Origin: Methanolobus zinderi
GTDB taxonomy: Archaea; Halobacteriota; Methanosarcinia; Methanosarcinales; Methanosarcinaceae
Direction of reading: 5' to 3'
DNA: 64,000 nt
NCBI RefSeq assembly: GCF_013388255.1
Contig: NZ_CP058215.1
Coordinates: forward strand, 2,161,332 to 2,225,331
Under the pieces are notes generated by a model. That model made no database searches. It was not told the DNA's origin and saw nothing but the letters and a program-made list of their open reading frames with translations. Each line of letters opens with the position of its first letter. Within the stretch, counting starts at the first letter, position 1. Below, piece after piece: positions 38,796 through 46,313 of the stretch. The position numbers and the translations under genes are program-made.

Positions 38796-38897
38796 GATAT
38801 CAATGCCCCTGACATGAGTATAAGCGACATCATCAAATCTGGAATATTACGTTCTAGTCCTCGATATCAATCAATATAATAAAACACCAGATATCAA
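38796..38897 (+). promoter_or_regulatory. Three GATATCAA copies ahead of the MNT gene
   Basis: GATATCAA occurs at 38796-38803, 38863-38870 and 38890-38897, the last two flanking an AATATAATAAAA TATA-like stretch just before the MNT ATG at 38904. Such repeats could be an operator for the toxin-antitoxin promoter. The first copy lies in the 36 bases directly after the last CRISPR repeat. Confidence 0.35.
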
Positions 38898-38903
38898 ATA
38901 CAT

Positions 38904-39215
38904 ATGAACTCATCACTCAAACATAACGCGACTGAGAGATACATTCAACAACTCCATAACCTGCTACCCGAGTTGGAAGACAGATTCAAGGTCAGCTCTC
39001 TTGCCATATTCGGCTCTTATGGAAGGAGAGAACAAACAGATTCAAGTGATCTTGACATTTTGGTAGAGTTCAGTGAAGCTCCTGGCCTCCTTGAATTCGT
39101 CGAACTTGAAAATTACCTTTCTGACACCTTAGGAGTAAAAGTGGATCTGGTGCTTAAAAGTGCCTTGAAACCAAATATTGGAGAGAACATACTGAACGAG
39201 GCAGTATCGGTATGA
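38904..39215 (+). CDS. MntA-type minimal nucleotidyltransferase (antitoxin of an MNT-HEPN pair)
   Basis: The 103-residue protein carries the nucleotidyltransferase signature IFGSYGRREQTDSSDLDILVEF (about residues 37-58: GS, then D-x-D). MntA antitoxins AMPylate and neutralise HepT RNase toxins. Its stop overlaps the ATG of a collapsed hepT reading frame, so the antitoxin has outlived its partner. Confidence 0.88.
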   Translation: MNSSLKHNATERYIQQLHNLLPELEDRFKVSSLAIFGSYGRREQTDSSDLDILVEFSEAPGLLEFVELENYLSDTLGVKVDLVLKSALKPNIGENILNEAVSV

Positions 39216-39290
39216 AAAAACGCTACAAAAGAAATACCTGCAATCGAACCTCAAATCAAACAAATACTTAATGAAATAACATCTTCTTGA
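39212..39290 (+). pseudogene. Remnant of a HepT (HEPN/DUF86) toxin gene
   Basis: An ATG overlapping the MNT stop (ATGA) begins MKKRYKR. From 39231, in the +1 frame, the sequence reads EIPAIEPQIKQILNEITSS followed by TGA at 39288-39290; this resembles the C-terminal end of HepT proteins. The roughly 100 residues expected between, including the RNase RxxxxH motif, are missing. I infer an internal deletion with a frameshift. Confidence 0.55.
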
Positions 39291-39317
39291 TGGATTTTGT
39301 ACAAAATCTACAAGAAG
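39283..39317. repeat. Long imperfect hairpin after the hepT remnant
   Basis: CTTCTTG (39283-39289) pairs with CAAGAAG (39311-39317), and inside it GATTTTG (39293-39299) pairs with CAAAATC (39302-39308), a 14-bp interrupted stem with a 2-base loop. No T-run follows. A second small hairpin (AAACAA/TTGTTT) lies just beyond. It may be a bidirectional transcription stop or a scar of a small inserted element. The rest of the gene-free stretch to 39680 is AT-rich. Confidence 0.55.
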
Positions 39318-39469
39318 AAAACAAGTATTTGTTTCCTGATAATTTCAGCCATTTTTGATTCCTTAATTAAATACCACGCATTTTGACCAACACATTACTT
39401 TTAAGGAAGCCCTAAAAATACCTTAAAACAGCTTTAGACCAACTTAAGCCCTTTTTTACACCTGCAATC

Positions 39470-39491
39470 TTATATATACTTTAAAGTATAT
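39470..39491 (+). promoter_or_regulatory. TATA region with an 18-bp palindrome upstream of the beta-helix gene
   Basis: TTATATATA merges into the perfect palindrome ATATACTTTAAAGTATAT at 39474-39491. If this is the promoter, transcription would start near 39497-39500 and the beta-helix gene would have a 5' leader of about 180 nt, which ends with a small CTCAA-TCG-TTGAG hairpin near the start codon. No known riboswitch is recognised in that leader. Confidence 0.4.
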
Positions 39492-39680
39492 TATCGAGGA
39501 GCATGTCACAAAATATAGTTACATTGTGTTGACTCTTTAACGGCGGGACGGATGATTTCCCCAAATCTCCATACAGGTCTCCCTTAAATAGCCAATATTG
39601 ACCCATAACTGTATTTTTGGCAGCAAGACCTGAATAATCGAAAAACGGCTATAAGAACTCAATCGTTGAGAGATTAAAAA

Positions 39681-40991
39681 ATGGTTCAAAAAAGAAAAAC
39701 TACAGGCCTTTTAATGGTATGCCTGTTCCTTGGTTTAAGCCTCGGGACGGCAATTGCTTCAGCGGCCGACACCACCACCGATGAAGAAACTAACTACACA
39801 GTAAGCATTTCCAAAGACGCCACCACGACACTCGTTCACACAAGTGAAGGAGAGCTCATTTTCGAAGGAAATAATGACGTAGAAGCCATAAAGGCTGCAG
39901 TGAATGCTGTTGATGAAGGTACCATCCTCTTCAATCCGGGAACATATATGGTCAGTTCGGTGATCGGACTTAAATCCAATATAACCCTGGAAGGAAACGA
40001 TGCGGTACTCAAAGGATACAGCATCTTCAATATACAAAATGCTAACAATGTTACAATAAGAGGGTTCGAATTCAGCAACCCTGACCAGTCATACCTGTCT
40101 GTTGCAGGCGGAATCGGGCTCATTGAATTTGAGAACAGTAACAACTGTCTTGTCGAAGACAATACGTTCACAAACTTCAGAAGCTACGGAGTATACCTTG
40201 ATGTCAACTCACCGTCCCAGTGGAACGAAGAGATAACCATAAAGGACAACGACTTCACTTACTTCGGCTATGCCGGTGTTATGATAGGCAAGCAGGCAAG
40301 CAACATCTACGTTGATAACAACCTCTTCAAGGATATCAACACCAAGAAGATCAACGTGAACTCATATGGTGTTGCAGTTGCCAAGGGAAGTAGCGCATAC
40401 AAATATTCCGAGAATATCTACATCAGGAAGAATACCATCGAGAACAACCCCGTATGGGAAGGCATCGACAGTCACGGATCCAAGAATATCTACATCGAAG
40501 ACAACAATATAACCGATGTAAAGATACCAATTGCAGTATCCCACAGTACCAGTGACGGAAGCTACCCTGAAACCCTGCACGGTGTGAAGATCACAGGCAA
40601 CTATATCCAGGGCTACACCAACGGTCAGAAGCAGGACTCCGGTATCTATGTCATAGGCGGACACGGAGGAACTGTCCTTGCACCTATACAAAGAGTGATC
40701 GTCTCTGACAACACCATCCGTGATGTCAACAACTGGCTTATTGCAGATGATGGTGCAATCGTTCTTCAGAGCGTGGAAAAGGCTATCGTTGAGAACAACG
40801 ACATATCAGGAGTCGGTGGAACAGGAATCAACCTCGAGAACACCGACAACGTGATCGTAAGAAGCAACAGCATAGCCAACGTGAAGCCAATATCAGGTGC
40901 AACCCAGGGACTGGAAATCATATCCAGTGGTAGCAACCTCATATTTGAGAACAACAACTTCGACGGTACAGTACAGATTCCAGGCGTCTGA
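39681..40991 (+). CDS. Secreted right-handed parallel beta-helix protein
   Basis: The N-terminus has a signal peptide (basic MVQKRKTTG, a hydrophobic run to about residue 27, then ASA-A). The remainder is a long series of beta-helix coils with asparagine ladders (NVTIRGFEFSN, NIYVDNNLF, NIYIRKNTIENN, NIYIEDNNITD, NVIVRSNSI), as in NosD/pectate-lyase-like proteins. No C-terminal PGF signal or membrane anchor is seen, so the protein is probably released or bound non-covalently to the envelope. Substrate unknown. Confidence 0.87.
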   Translation: MVQKRKTTGLLMVCLFLGLSLGTAIASAADTTTDEETNYTVSISKDATTTLVHTSEGELIFEGNNDVEAIKAAVNAVDEGTILFNPGTYMVSSVIGLKSNITLEGNDAVLKGYSIFNIQNANNVTIRGFEFSNPDQSYLSVAGGIGLIEFENSNNCLVEDNTFTNFRSYGVYLDVNSPSQWNEEITIKDNDFTYFGYAGVMIGKQASNIYVDNNLFKDINTKKINVNSYGVAVAKGSSAYKYSENIYIRKNTIENNPVWEGIDSHGSKNIYIEDNNITDVKIPIAVSHSTSDGSYPETLHGVKITGNYIQGYTNGQKQDSGIYVIGGHGGTVLAPIQRVIVSDNTIRDVNNWLIADDGAIVLQSVEKAIVENNDISGVGGTGINLENTDNVIVRSNSIANVKPISGATQGLEIISSGSNLIFENNNFDGTVQIPGV

Positions 40992-41009
40992 AACCTACAC
41001 ATATAACCG

Positions 41010-41095
41010 CAATCAGGGAATATGCCTGATTGTATCAGTATAATATAAGACACATGGTTGGCGGACCTGTACCTGTCCGTCAACCCTGCCTCCTT
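41010..41095 (+). terminator. Two hairpins after the beta-helix gene
   Basis: CAATCAGG/CCTGATTG (41010-41032) and GTTGGCGGAC/GTCCGTCAAC with one mismatch (41057-41084), the latter followed by a T/C-rich tract. They plausibly end transcription of the beta-helix gene. The rest of the 335-bp gap up to 41326 is AT-rich and holds no gene I can support. Confidence 0.5.
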
Positions 41096-41326
41096 TCTTT
41101 ATTTCTCCAGCATTTCAATGCTGACAGGTATTTGGATGAATTTTTGTTTTTTTAGCCTTTATAATTCAAAAAATCTTCTGTGCAGGTTGGAATTTTCATA
41201 ACAAAGTTTCTTCTAATTATTTCTTTTATTTATCTATACTCGCAGGTTCGATTTAATTATTGATAATCTAACGTGGGACATAAAGAGTGGCATAGCCGTC
41301 CGGGAAACAAATGAAGGTGGCAGACA

Positions 41327-42301
41327 ATGACAACCATACCTGAAGAAATGGAAGACAGAATAAAAGCAGTGATGGACATCATGAGGGTCCCGCCGGACGA
41401 AAAGATAGATCTGGAGAAGGACTACGATCCTGGCTTCACAGGTAAGTGGATGAAAAAGAAAGAGGCAAAGGAAACTCTTGTCAGGGGAATCCGGCTATTG
41501 GCAGAGATGCAGAACAAGCTCTATGCTCAGGACCAGTATGCCCTGCTCATAGTACTTCAGGCCCTTGATGCAGCCGGAAAGGACAGCACCATAAAACACG
41601 TAATGTCGGGAATCAATCCGCAAGGAGTCGATGTCCACAGTTTCAAAACTCCCTCCGGAGAAGAACTGGACCACGATTACTTGTGGCGCAACTTCAAAGC
41701 GCTTCCTGCCCGCGGCCGTATAGGTATCTTCAACCGTTCCTACTATGAGGAAGTACTTGTCGTGCGTGTGCATCCCGAATTCCTCGCAAGCCAGAAGCTA
41801 CCTCCCATTCTGAAAGACAAACATATCTGGAAACGGCGTTTCGAGGAGATAAACAACTTTGAAAAATACCTTGTGGACAACGGCATTATAGTTCTCAAGT
41901 TCTTCCTGTACGTTTCCAAAGAGAAGCAGAGAGAGCGTTTTCTGGAAAGGGCACTGCTGCCGGAAAAGAACTGGAAGTTTTCTACGGCGGATATGAAAGA
42001 AAGAGCAAGATGGGACGAATATATCGCCGCCTACGAAGACATGTTCAATCATACAAGTACCGAGTGGGCACCCTGGTATGTAGTGCCTGCCGATCACAAG
42101 TGGTTCACGCGACTGGCGGTAGCCGCGGTGATATACAACACAATGGATAAACTCAACCTGACGTATCCTGTTGTCAGCGAGCAGCAGAAGCAAGCTTTGC
42201 TTGCAGCTAAAGAAGAACTTGAGAATGAAAGCGGAGATCCGGATGATAAAGCTGTCCGGAAGGCCAGAGCAAAGACTGCTGCTTCCAGGAAGAAGAAATA
42301 G
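41327..42301 (+). CDS. ppk2: Polyphosphate kinase 2 (polyphosphate:nucleotide phosphotransferase)
   Basis: PPK2 uses polyphosphate to phosphorylate ADP/AMP or GDP/GMP, or the reverse. The P-loop LDAAGKDST is near residues 79-87, followed by NPQGVDVHSFKTPS, the NRSYYEEVLVVRVHP segment and KFFLYVSKEKQRERF. The 324-residue one-domain form with an N-terminal extension matches the PPK2 subgroup that acts on nucleoside di/monophosphates. GGTGG precedes the ATG. A P-type ATPase gene follows after 71 bp. Confidence 0.93.
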   Translation: MTTIPEEMEDRIKAVMDIMRVPPDEKIDLEKDYDPGFTGKWMKKKEAKETLVRGIRLLAEMQNKLYAQDQYALLIVLQALDAAGKDSTIKHVMSGINPQGVDVHSFKTPSGEELDHDYLWRNFKALPARGRIGIFNRSYYEEVLVVRVHPEFLASQKLPPILKDKHIWKRRFEEINNFEKYLVDNGIIVLKFFLYVSKEKQRERFLERALLPEKNWKFSTADMKERARWDEYIAAYEDMFNHTSTEWAPWYVVPADHKWFTRLAVAAVIYNTMDKLNLTYPVVSEQQKQALLAAKEELENESGDPDDKAVRKARAKTAASRKKK

Positions 42302-42372
42302 ACGGCTCGAGCATAAACCCGCAAGCATGGACTCCGAAGACCCCACGCCTTTCAAACAAAGGGAGTAGGAAT

Positions 42373-45132
42373 ATGTCATCCAGATCAGATCATACTGACC
42401 TTTCGGGTTCTGCCCGGAAAGAATCGGAAATCAAATGGTATACGCTTGATACAGAAGAAGTTGCCAAACGGCTCCAGGTCGATCCTTCAAGGGGTCTGAG
42501 TGAAGCAGAAGCTAAGGAACGTTTGAAACTGTATGGCCAAAACCATCTGGAGGATAAGAAAAAAGAGCCGGGTTGGCGTGCATTCCTGCGGCAGTATAAG
42601 GACCTCATGCAAATAGTCCTGCTTTCGGCGGCTATTGTCAACCAGATATTCACCGGCGACCTGAAAACCACGCTGGCACTTGTCGGTCTGACTGTTTTTA
42701 ATGCTATGTTAAGCCTGCGCGGGGAAGCAAAGGCCACGGCCAGCCTGGCTGCTCTGGCCGGAACGATGAAGGTCAATGCCCGCTTGCGCCGTGGTGGTGA
42801 AGTGCAGGAGGTTGATATCTCACAGGTGGTGCCAGGAGATATTGTACTTATGGAGGCAGGAGATGTTGTTCCTGCTGATGGAAGGCTGTTCCTGACAGCC
42901 ACGCTGGAGGTAGAGGAAGCTGCCCTCACAGGAGAGAGTGTTGCCTCGCCGAAGAATAGCGATTCTATCGATACGGACGGGGTGTCACTTGGTGACCGGC
43001 ACAACATGGCCTATATGAACACATCAGTCACCCGAGGCCGGGGCGAGATGATTGTCACTACTACCGGCATGGGTACCCAGATGGGTCATATTGCGGACCT
43101 GCTAAACAAGACAAAGGCAGATAAGACTCCTCTACAAAAACAGCTTGACAGGCTCACGATGATCATTGCAGGACTGGCGGGTATTGCATTTATTCTTATG
43201 GTCATTTTGGGACTGAACAACGGTCAACCTATTGATACTATATTTATCTCCGGCGTGGCACTTGCTATCGCTGCAATCCCTACCGGTCTTCCTGCAGTGG
43301 TTACCACCATGTATTCCACGGGCACACGGGCGCTGGCAGCCCAAAACGCTATCGTTAAGCGGTTGCCATCGGTGGAGACCCTTGGTTCCGTTTCAGCCAT
43401 CTGCACTGACAAGACCGGTACACTGACACTCAACAAAATGACTGCACGCGAATTCTCAGTGCCGGGCAAGAATCACTATAAGGTTACAGGAGAAGGATAC
43501 AGCATACAGGGACAACTCCTCAACGATGGTGGTATTAAGGTCGATCTCGATGATGTCCTGTTGCCCATGGCCCTGTGCGCAGATGCCCGGCTGGATGGTG
43601 AAGAACTTATCGGCGATCCTACAGAAGGCGCACTGATAGTGCTGGCAGCCAAGGGAGGCATTGATCTTGAGGGAGTCAGGCAACGCTATCCACGTGTTGC
43701 AGAGGTTCCTTTCGATGCAGAATACAAGTTCATGGCAACCTTCCACAACATGACAAACGCCCAAGGGGAGCCTGTTGTACGCTGCTGTGTAAAGGGTGCG
43801 CCGGACGTGTTGATCGCACGTGCAGGTTCCTTCTGGATGCCGGGAGGAGACGTGGAGCCGATCAATGAAGAGGGGAAGGCTGTAGCACTTAAAGAGAACA
43901 AACGTATGGCTGAATCAGGTGAACGTGTAATGGTTATTGCACGTCGTGACTTCGATCCGGAGACCTTTAATCCCAAAGGAAATCTCCTTGACCTTATAAC
44001 TGACCTGACACTTCTTGCAATGGTCGGTATTGTCGATCCGCCACGTGCCGAGGCAAAAGATGCCATCGCCAAATGCCATAACGCCGGCATACAGGTGCGC
44101 ATGATCACCGGTGATCATGCAGTGACGGCTGCCGCCATTGGTGATGAACTGGGTATTAAAGGCAATGCACTCACAGGAGCCCAATTTGCTGCTATTCCTG
44201 ATGAGAAGTTGAAGTCACAACTTGACCAGATCGGTGTGGTTGCACGGGTGACACCAGAGGACAAGATAAGACTGGTGACTCTGCTCCAGCAGAATGAGAA
44301 CATAGTGTCAATGACAGGCGACGGGGTCAATGACGCACCGGCACTCAAGAAGGCCGACATAGGAGTAGCCATGGGCATCACAGGTACCGAGGTCTCCAAA
44401 GATGCGGCTGTTATGATCCTTACCGACGATAACTTTGCCACCATTGTCAAGGCAGTGGAATATGGGCGTCAGATCTATAACAACCTGTTCAACTTCGTTC
44501 GCTTCCAGATGGGACAACTGGTAGCCTACATTACCTGCTACCTGCTGGCTGCGTTCTTTTTCGTACTCAATGGAACTCCATTTTCAGCACTTGTAGTCCT
44601 GTTCCTGAACTTCCTGATATCTGTCCCGGTGGCTATAGCACTTGGATTAGATGAACGGGCCACAGGCCTGATGGAAAAGAAACCCAGACCGTTGAAACAA
44701 CCTCTCTTGTCAACTTCGCAGTGGATACGCATCACCTTCCTGGGAATCCTGATGGCAGTGGCCACTGTATATCTGGAAGCAATCTACGAGACAAGCAGCA
44801 CAGCTACTGCAGCAAGCGTGGGCTTTGTGGCTTTTTCCCTTCTCAGCATATCCAGAGGGCTCAGTTCCCGCAGCGAGACAGAAACCGCATTCAATCGGGA
44901 TATTATTCATGACAGGACCCAGGTACAGCTATATGGAGCGGCTTTGTTGATTACCATCCTGGCAACAGAACTTGACTTCCTGCAGCGCATTCTGGGACTG
45001 GTTCCATTGAGAGAGGGACAGTGGCTGATCTGCATTTCTGTAGCTATCGGTTTGTTGCTCGTTGATGAGGTGATCAAAATATTCATGCGCAGCCGACGCA
45101 GCCATGAAACAGCAGCCCCTGTCACTTCATAA
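42373..45132 (+). CDS. Cation-transporting P-type ATPase with atypical ion site
   Basis: The 919-residue protein has the P2-like order: N-terminal cation-ATPase domain, actuator with ALTGES, phosphorylation motif CTDKTGTLT (D346), hinge TGDGVNDAPAL (about 650), and about ten membrane spans. In TM4 the usual IPEGLP reads IPTGLP (about 302-307), and in TM6 the Ca-pump NLVTDGLPA region reads NFLISVPVA, so two acidic Ca2+ ligands are missing. Transport of Na+, H+ or another ion is possible; specificity cannot be assigned. GGGAG lies 8 bp before the ATG; it may be co-transcribed with ppk2. Confidence 0.93.
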   Translation: MSSRSDHTDLSGSARKESEIKWYTLDTEEVAKRLQVDPSRGLSEAEAKERLKLYGQNHLEDKKKEPGWRAFLRQYKDLMQIVLLSAAIVNQIFTGDLKTTLALVGLTVFNAMLSLRGEAKATASLAALAGTMKVNARLRRGGEVQEVDISQVVPGDIVLMEAGDVVPADGRLFLTATLEVEEAALTGESVASPKNSDSIDTDGVSLGDRHNMAYMNTSVTRGRGEMIVTTTGMGTQMGHIADLLNKTKADKTPLQKQLDRLTMIIAGLAGIAFILMVILGLNNGQPIDTIFISGVALAIAAIPTGLPAVVTTMYSTGTRALAAQNAIVKRLPSVETLGSVSAICTDKTGTLTLNKMTAREFSVPGKNHYKVTGEGYSIQGQLLNDGGIKVDLDDVLLPMALCADARLDGEELIGDPTEGALIVLAAKGGIDLEGVRQRYPRVAEVPFDAEYKFMATFHNMTNAQGEPVVRCCVKGAPDVLIARAGSFWMPGGDVEPINEEGKAVALKENKRMAESGERVMVIARRDFDPETFNPKGNLLDLITDLTLLAMVGIVDPPRAEAKDAIAKCHNAGIQVRMITGDHAVTAAAIGDELGIKGNALTGAQFAAIPDEKLKSQLDQIGVVARVTPEDKIRLVTLLQQNENIVSMTGDGVNDAPALKKADIGVAMGITGTEVSKDAAVMILTDDNFATIVKAVEYGRQIYNNLFNFVRFQMGQLVAYITCYLLAAFFFVLNGTPFSALVVLFLNFLISVPVAIALGLDERATGLMEKKPRPLKQPLLSTSQWIRITFLGILMAVATVYLEAIYETSSTATAASVGFVAFSLLSISRGLSSRSETETAFNRDIIHDRTQVQLYGAALLITILATELDFLQRILGLVPLREGQWLICISVAIGLLLVDEVIKIFMRSRRSHETAAPVTS

Positions 45133-45163
45133 CCAGACCTGATATTCTCATATATGAATAGCC

Positions 45164-45172
45164 TTATATATA
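45164..45172 (+). promoter_or_regulatory. TATA box for the YwbE-family gene
   Basis: TTATATATA ends 19 bp before the ATG at 45192; with normal archaeal spacing the transcript would begin within a few bases of the start codon, and there is no ribosome-binding site, so the mRNA is probably leaderless. Confidence 0.5.
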
Positions 45173-45191
45173 CACAAACCTACCTTGCGCC

Positions 45192-45395
45192 ATGAATCCA
45201 GGCAAAACCAGAGAAAATATCAAGATAGGATTAAACGTAGGCATCGTCCTAAAACAGGACCAGAAAAGCGGGAAAATAACCCGGGGTGTTGTCAAAAGGA
45301 TACTGACAAAATCCCCATCCCACCCACATGGCATAAAAGTGCAACTGGAAGATGGCTGTGTCGGAAGAGTAAAGGAAATTCACTCAAATAAATGA
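45192..45395 (+). CDS. YwbE family small protein (DUF2196)
   Basis: The 67-residue sequence fits the YwbE family: NIKIGLNVGIVLKQDQKSGK, then TRGVVKRILTKSPSHPHGIKV and DGCVGRVKEI, a small basic beta-barrel-like protein. The biochemical role is unknown; the basic barrel suggests nucleic-acid binding, which is inference. It is convergent with the small zinc-binding gene at 45415. Confidence 0.85.
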   Translation: MNPGKTRENIKIGLNVGIVLKQDQKSGKITRGVVKRILTKSPSHPHGIKVQLEDGCVGRVKEIHSNK

Positions 45396-45414
45396 TTGTT
45401 TTTTATCTGCCTGT

Positions 45415-45603
45415 TCAGACATTTCGTGTATAGCATGCAAAACTTTTCTGGCAGCTCGTACATCTTGACGAGGACTTGAATGTTGCTCCAAAGTCACCCG
45501 GCTTACCGGAAACTGTCGAAACACAAACAATGCACTGACCCAGTGGTATAGTAGAAATTATTTGAGAACCACAGGCCGGACACAGTACTTTTTCAATTTT
45601 CAT
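45415..45603 (-). CDS. Small zinc-ribbon-like protein (62 aa), unknown function
   Basis: Cysteine pairs CPACG and CIVC in the first half and CTSCQKSFAC in the second suggest one or two zinc sites. No family recognised. The gene sits between the YwbE gene and the CxxC protein gene; no clear ribosome-binding site is visible. The spacing of cysteines supports a real protein rather than a chance frame. Confidence 0.62.
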   Translation of the reverse strand: MKIEKVLCPACGSQIISTIPLGQCIVCVSTVSGKPGDFGATFKSSSRCTSCQKSFACYTRNV

Positions 45604-45738
45604 ATTAAAATGCCTCCATCTGGCTTACGCTAATTTATTTTGGAAAAAGAGAGAATTGGCAGAAGATTGCCGTAAAATATGAGTTTTCCGTAAGTCGCCT
45701 GCCTTTAAAAGTTCATTGAAGATAATACTTCAATTAAA

Positions 45739-45924
45739 TTAATATCTTGAAGGTTTGTGTTTCTGGAAACACTCCCTGCAGTAAACAGGTCTGTCACCAT
45801 CTGGTTTGAACGGTACTTCTGTTTCCTGTTTGCAGTCTGAGCATGTTGCCTTGTGCATCTCTCTTGGACCACTGGATCTGAAGCCGCCGCCTCTACCTTT
45901 TCCGCCTCTGTTATCGTATCCCAT
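45739..45924 (-). CDS. CxxC-x17-CxxC domain small zinc-binding protein
   Basis: The 61-residue protein has a glycine/arginine-rich N-terminus (GYDNRGGKGRGGGFRSSG) and a zinc knuckle CSDC and CREC separated by 17 residues, the defining feature of this family. The RGG-like segment suggests RNA binding. A strong AAGGAGAAA site precedes the ATG. Confidence 0.87.
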   Translation of the reverse strand: MGYDNRGGKGRGGGFRSSGPREMHKATCSDCKQETEVPFKPDGDRPVYCRECFQKHKPSRY

Positions 45925-46313
45925 TATTAATTTCTCCTTAAATTTTATTTAGTTCCCCCGAATGATATCGGGACCGAGAATCTTCGCATGACTTGTTTAC
46001 CTGATTATACCAGATCTTCATTCCGATACGATTAACTCTAACTGTCCAATTAATTGTAAAAAAGAAACACACAAAAGTAGAGTAATTCTTTGTTAAATCA
46101 TTGATCAATCGAACTATACCTGTAGTATCACCCTATTTTATATAAACCCAATCCTGAAAAGAGAAAATAGAGATCTAAAGGCAACGAATACAATAATAAA
46201 ATATGAATGATAAATAATGCATAAGTCTTATTTCAGTTCTTTTTTGATTATTTTAATGCTATTTCAGGTAATGCTAAATAATAATAGAAATTAAGTTTTT
46301 CCGGGTGAGTGAT
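45925..46313. other. Gene-free 389-bp divergent promoter region
   Basis: This AT-rich stretch separates the divergent CxxC protein and flavoprotein genes. TTTTATATAAAC near 46135-46146 and TAAATAATAATAG near 46275 are TATA-like elements for the rightward flavoprotein gene. A short CCCGA/TCGGG hairpin lies near 45958. No open frame or RNA gene is supported. Confidence 0.5.
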
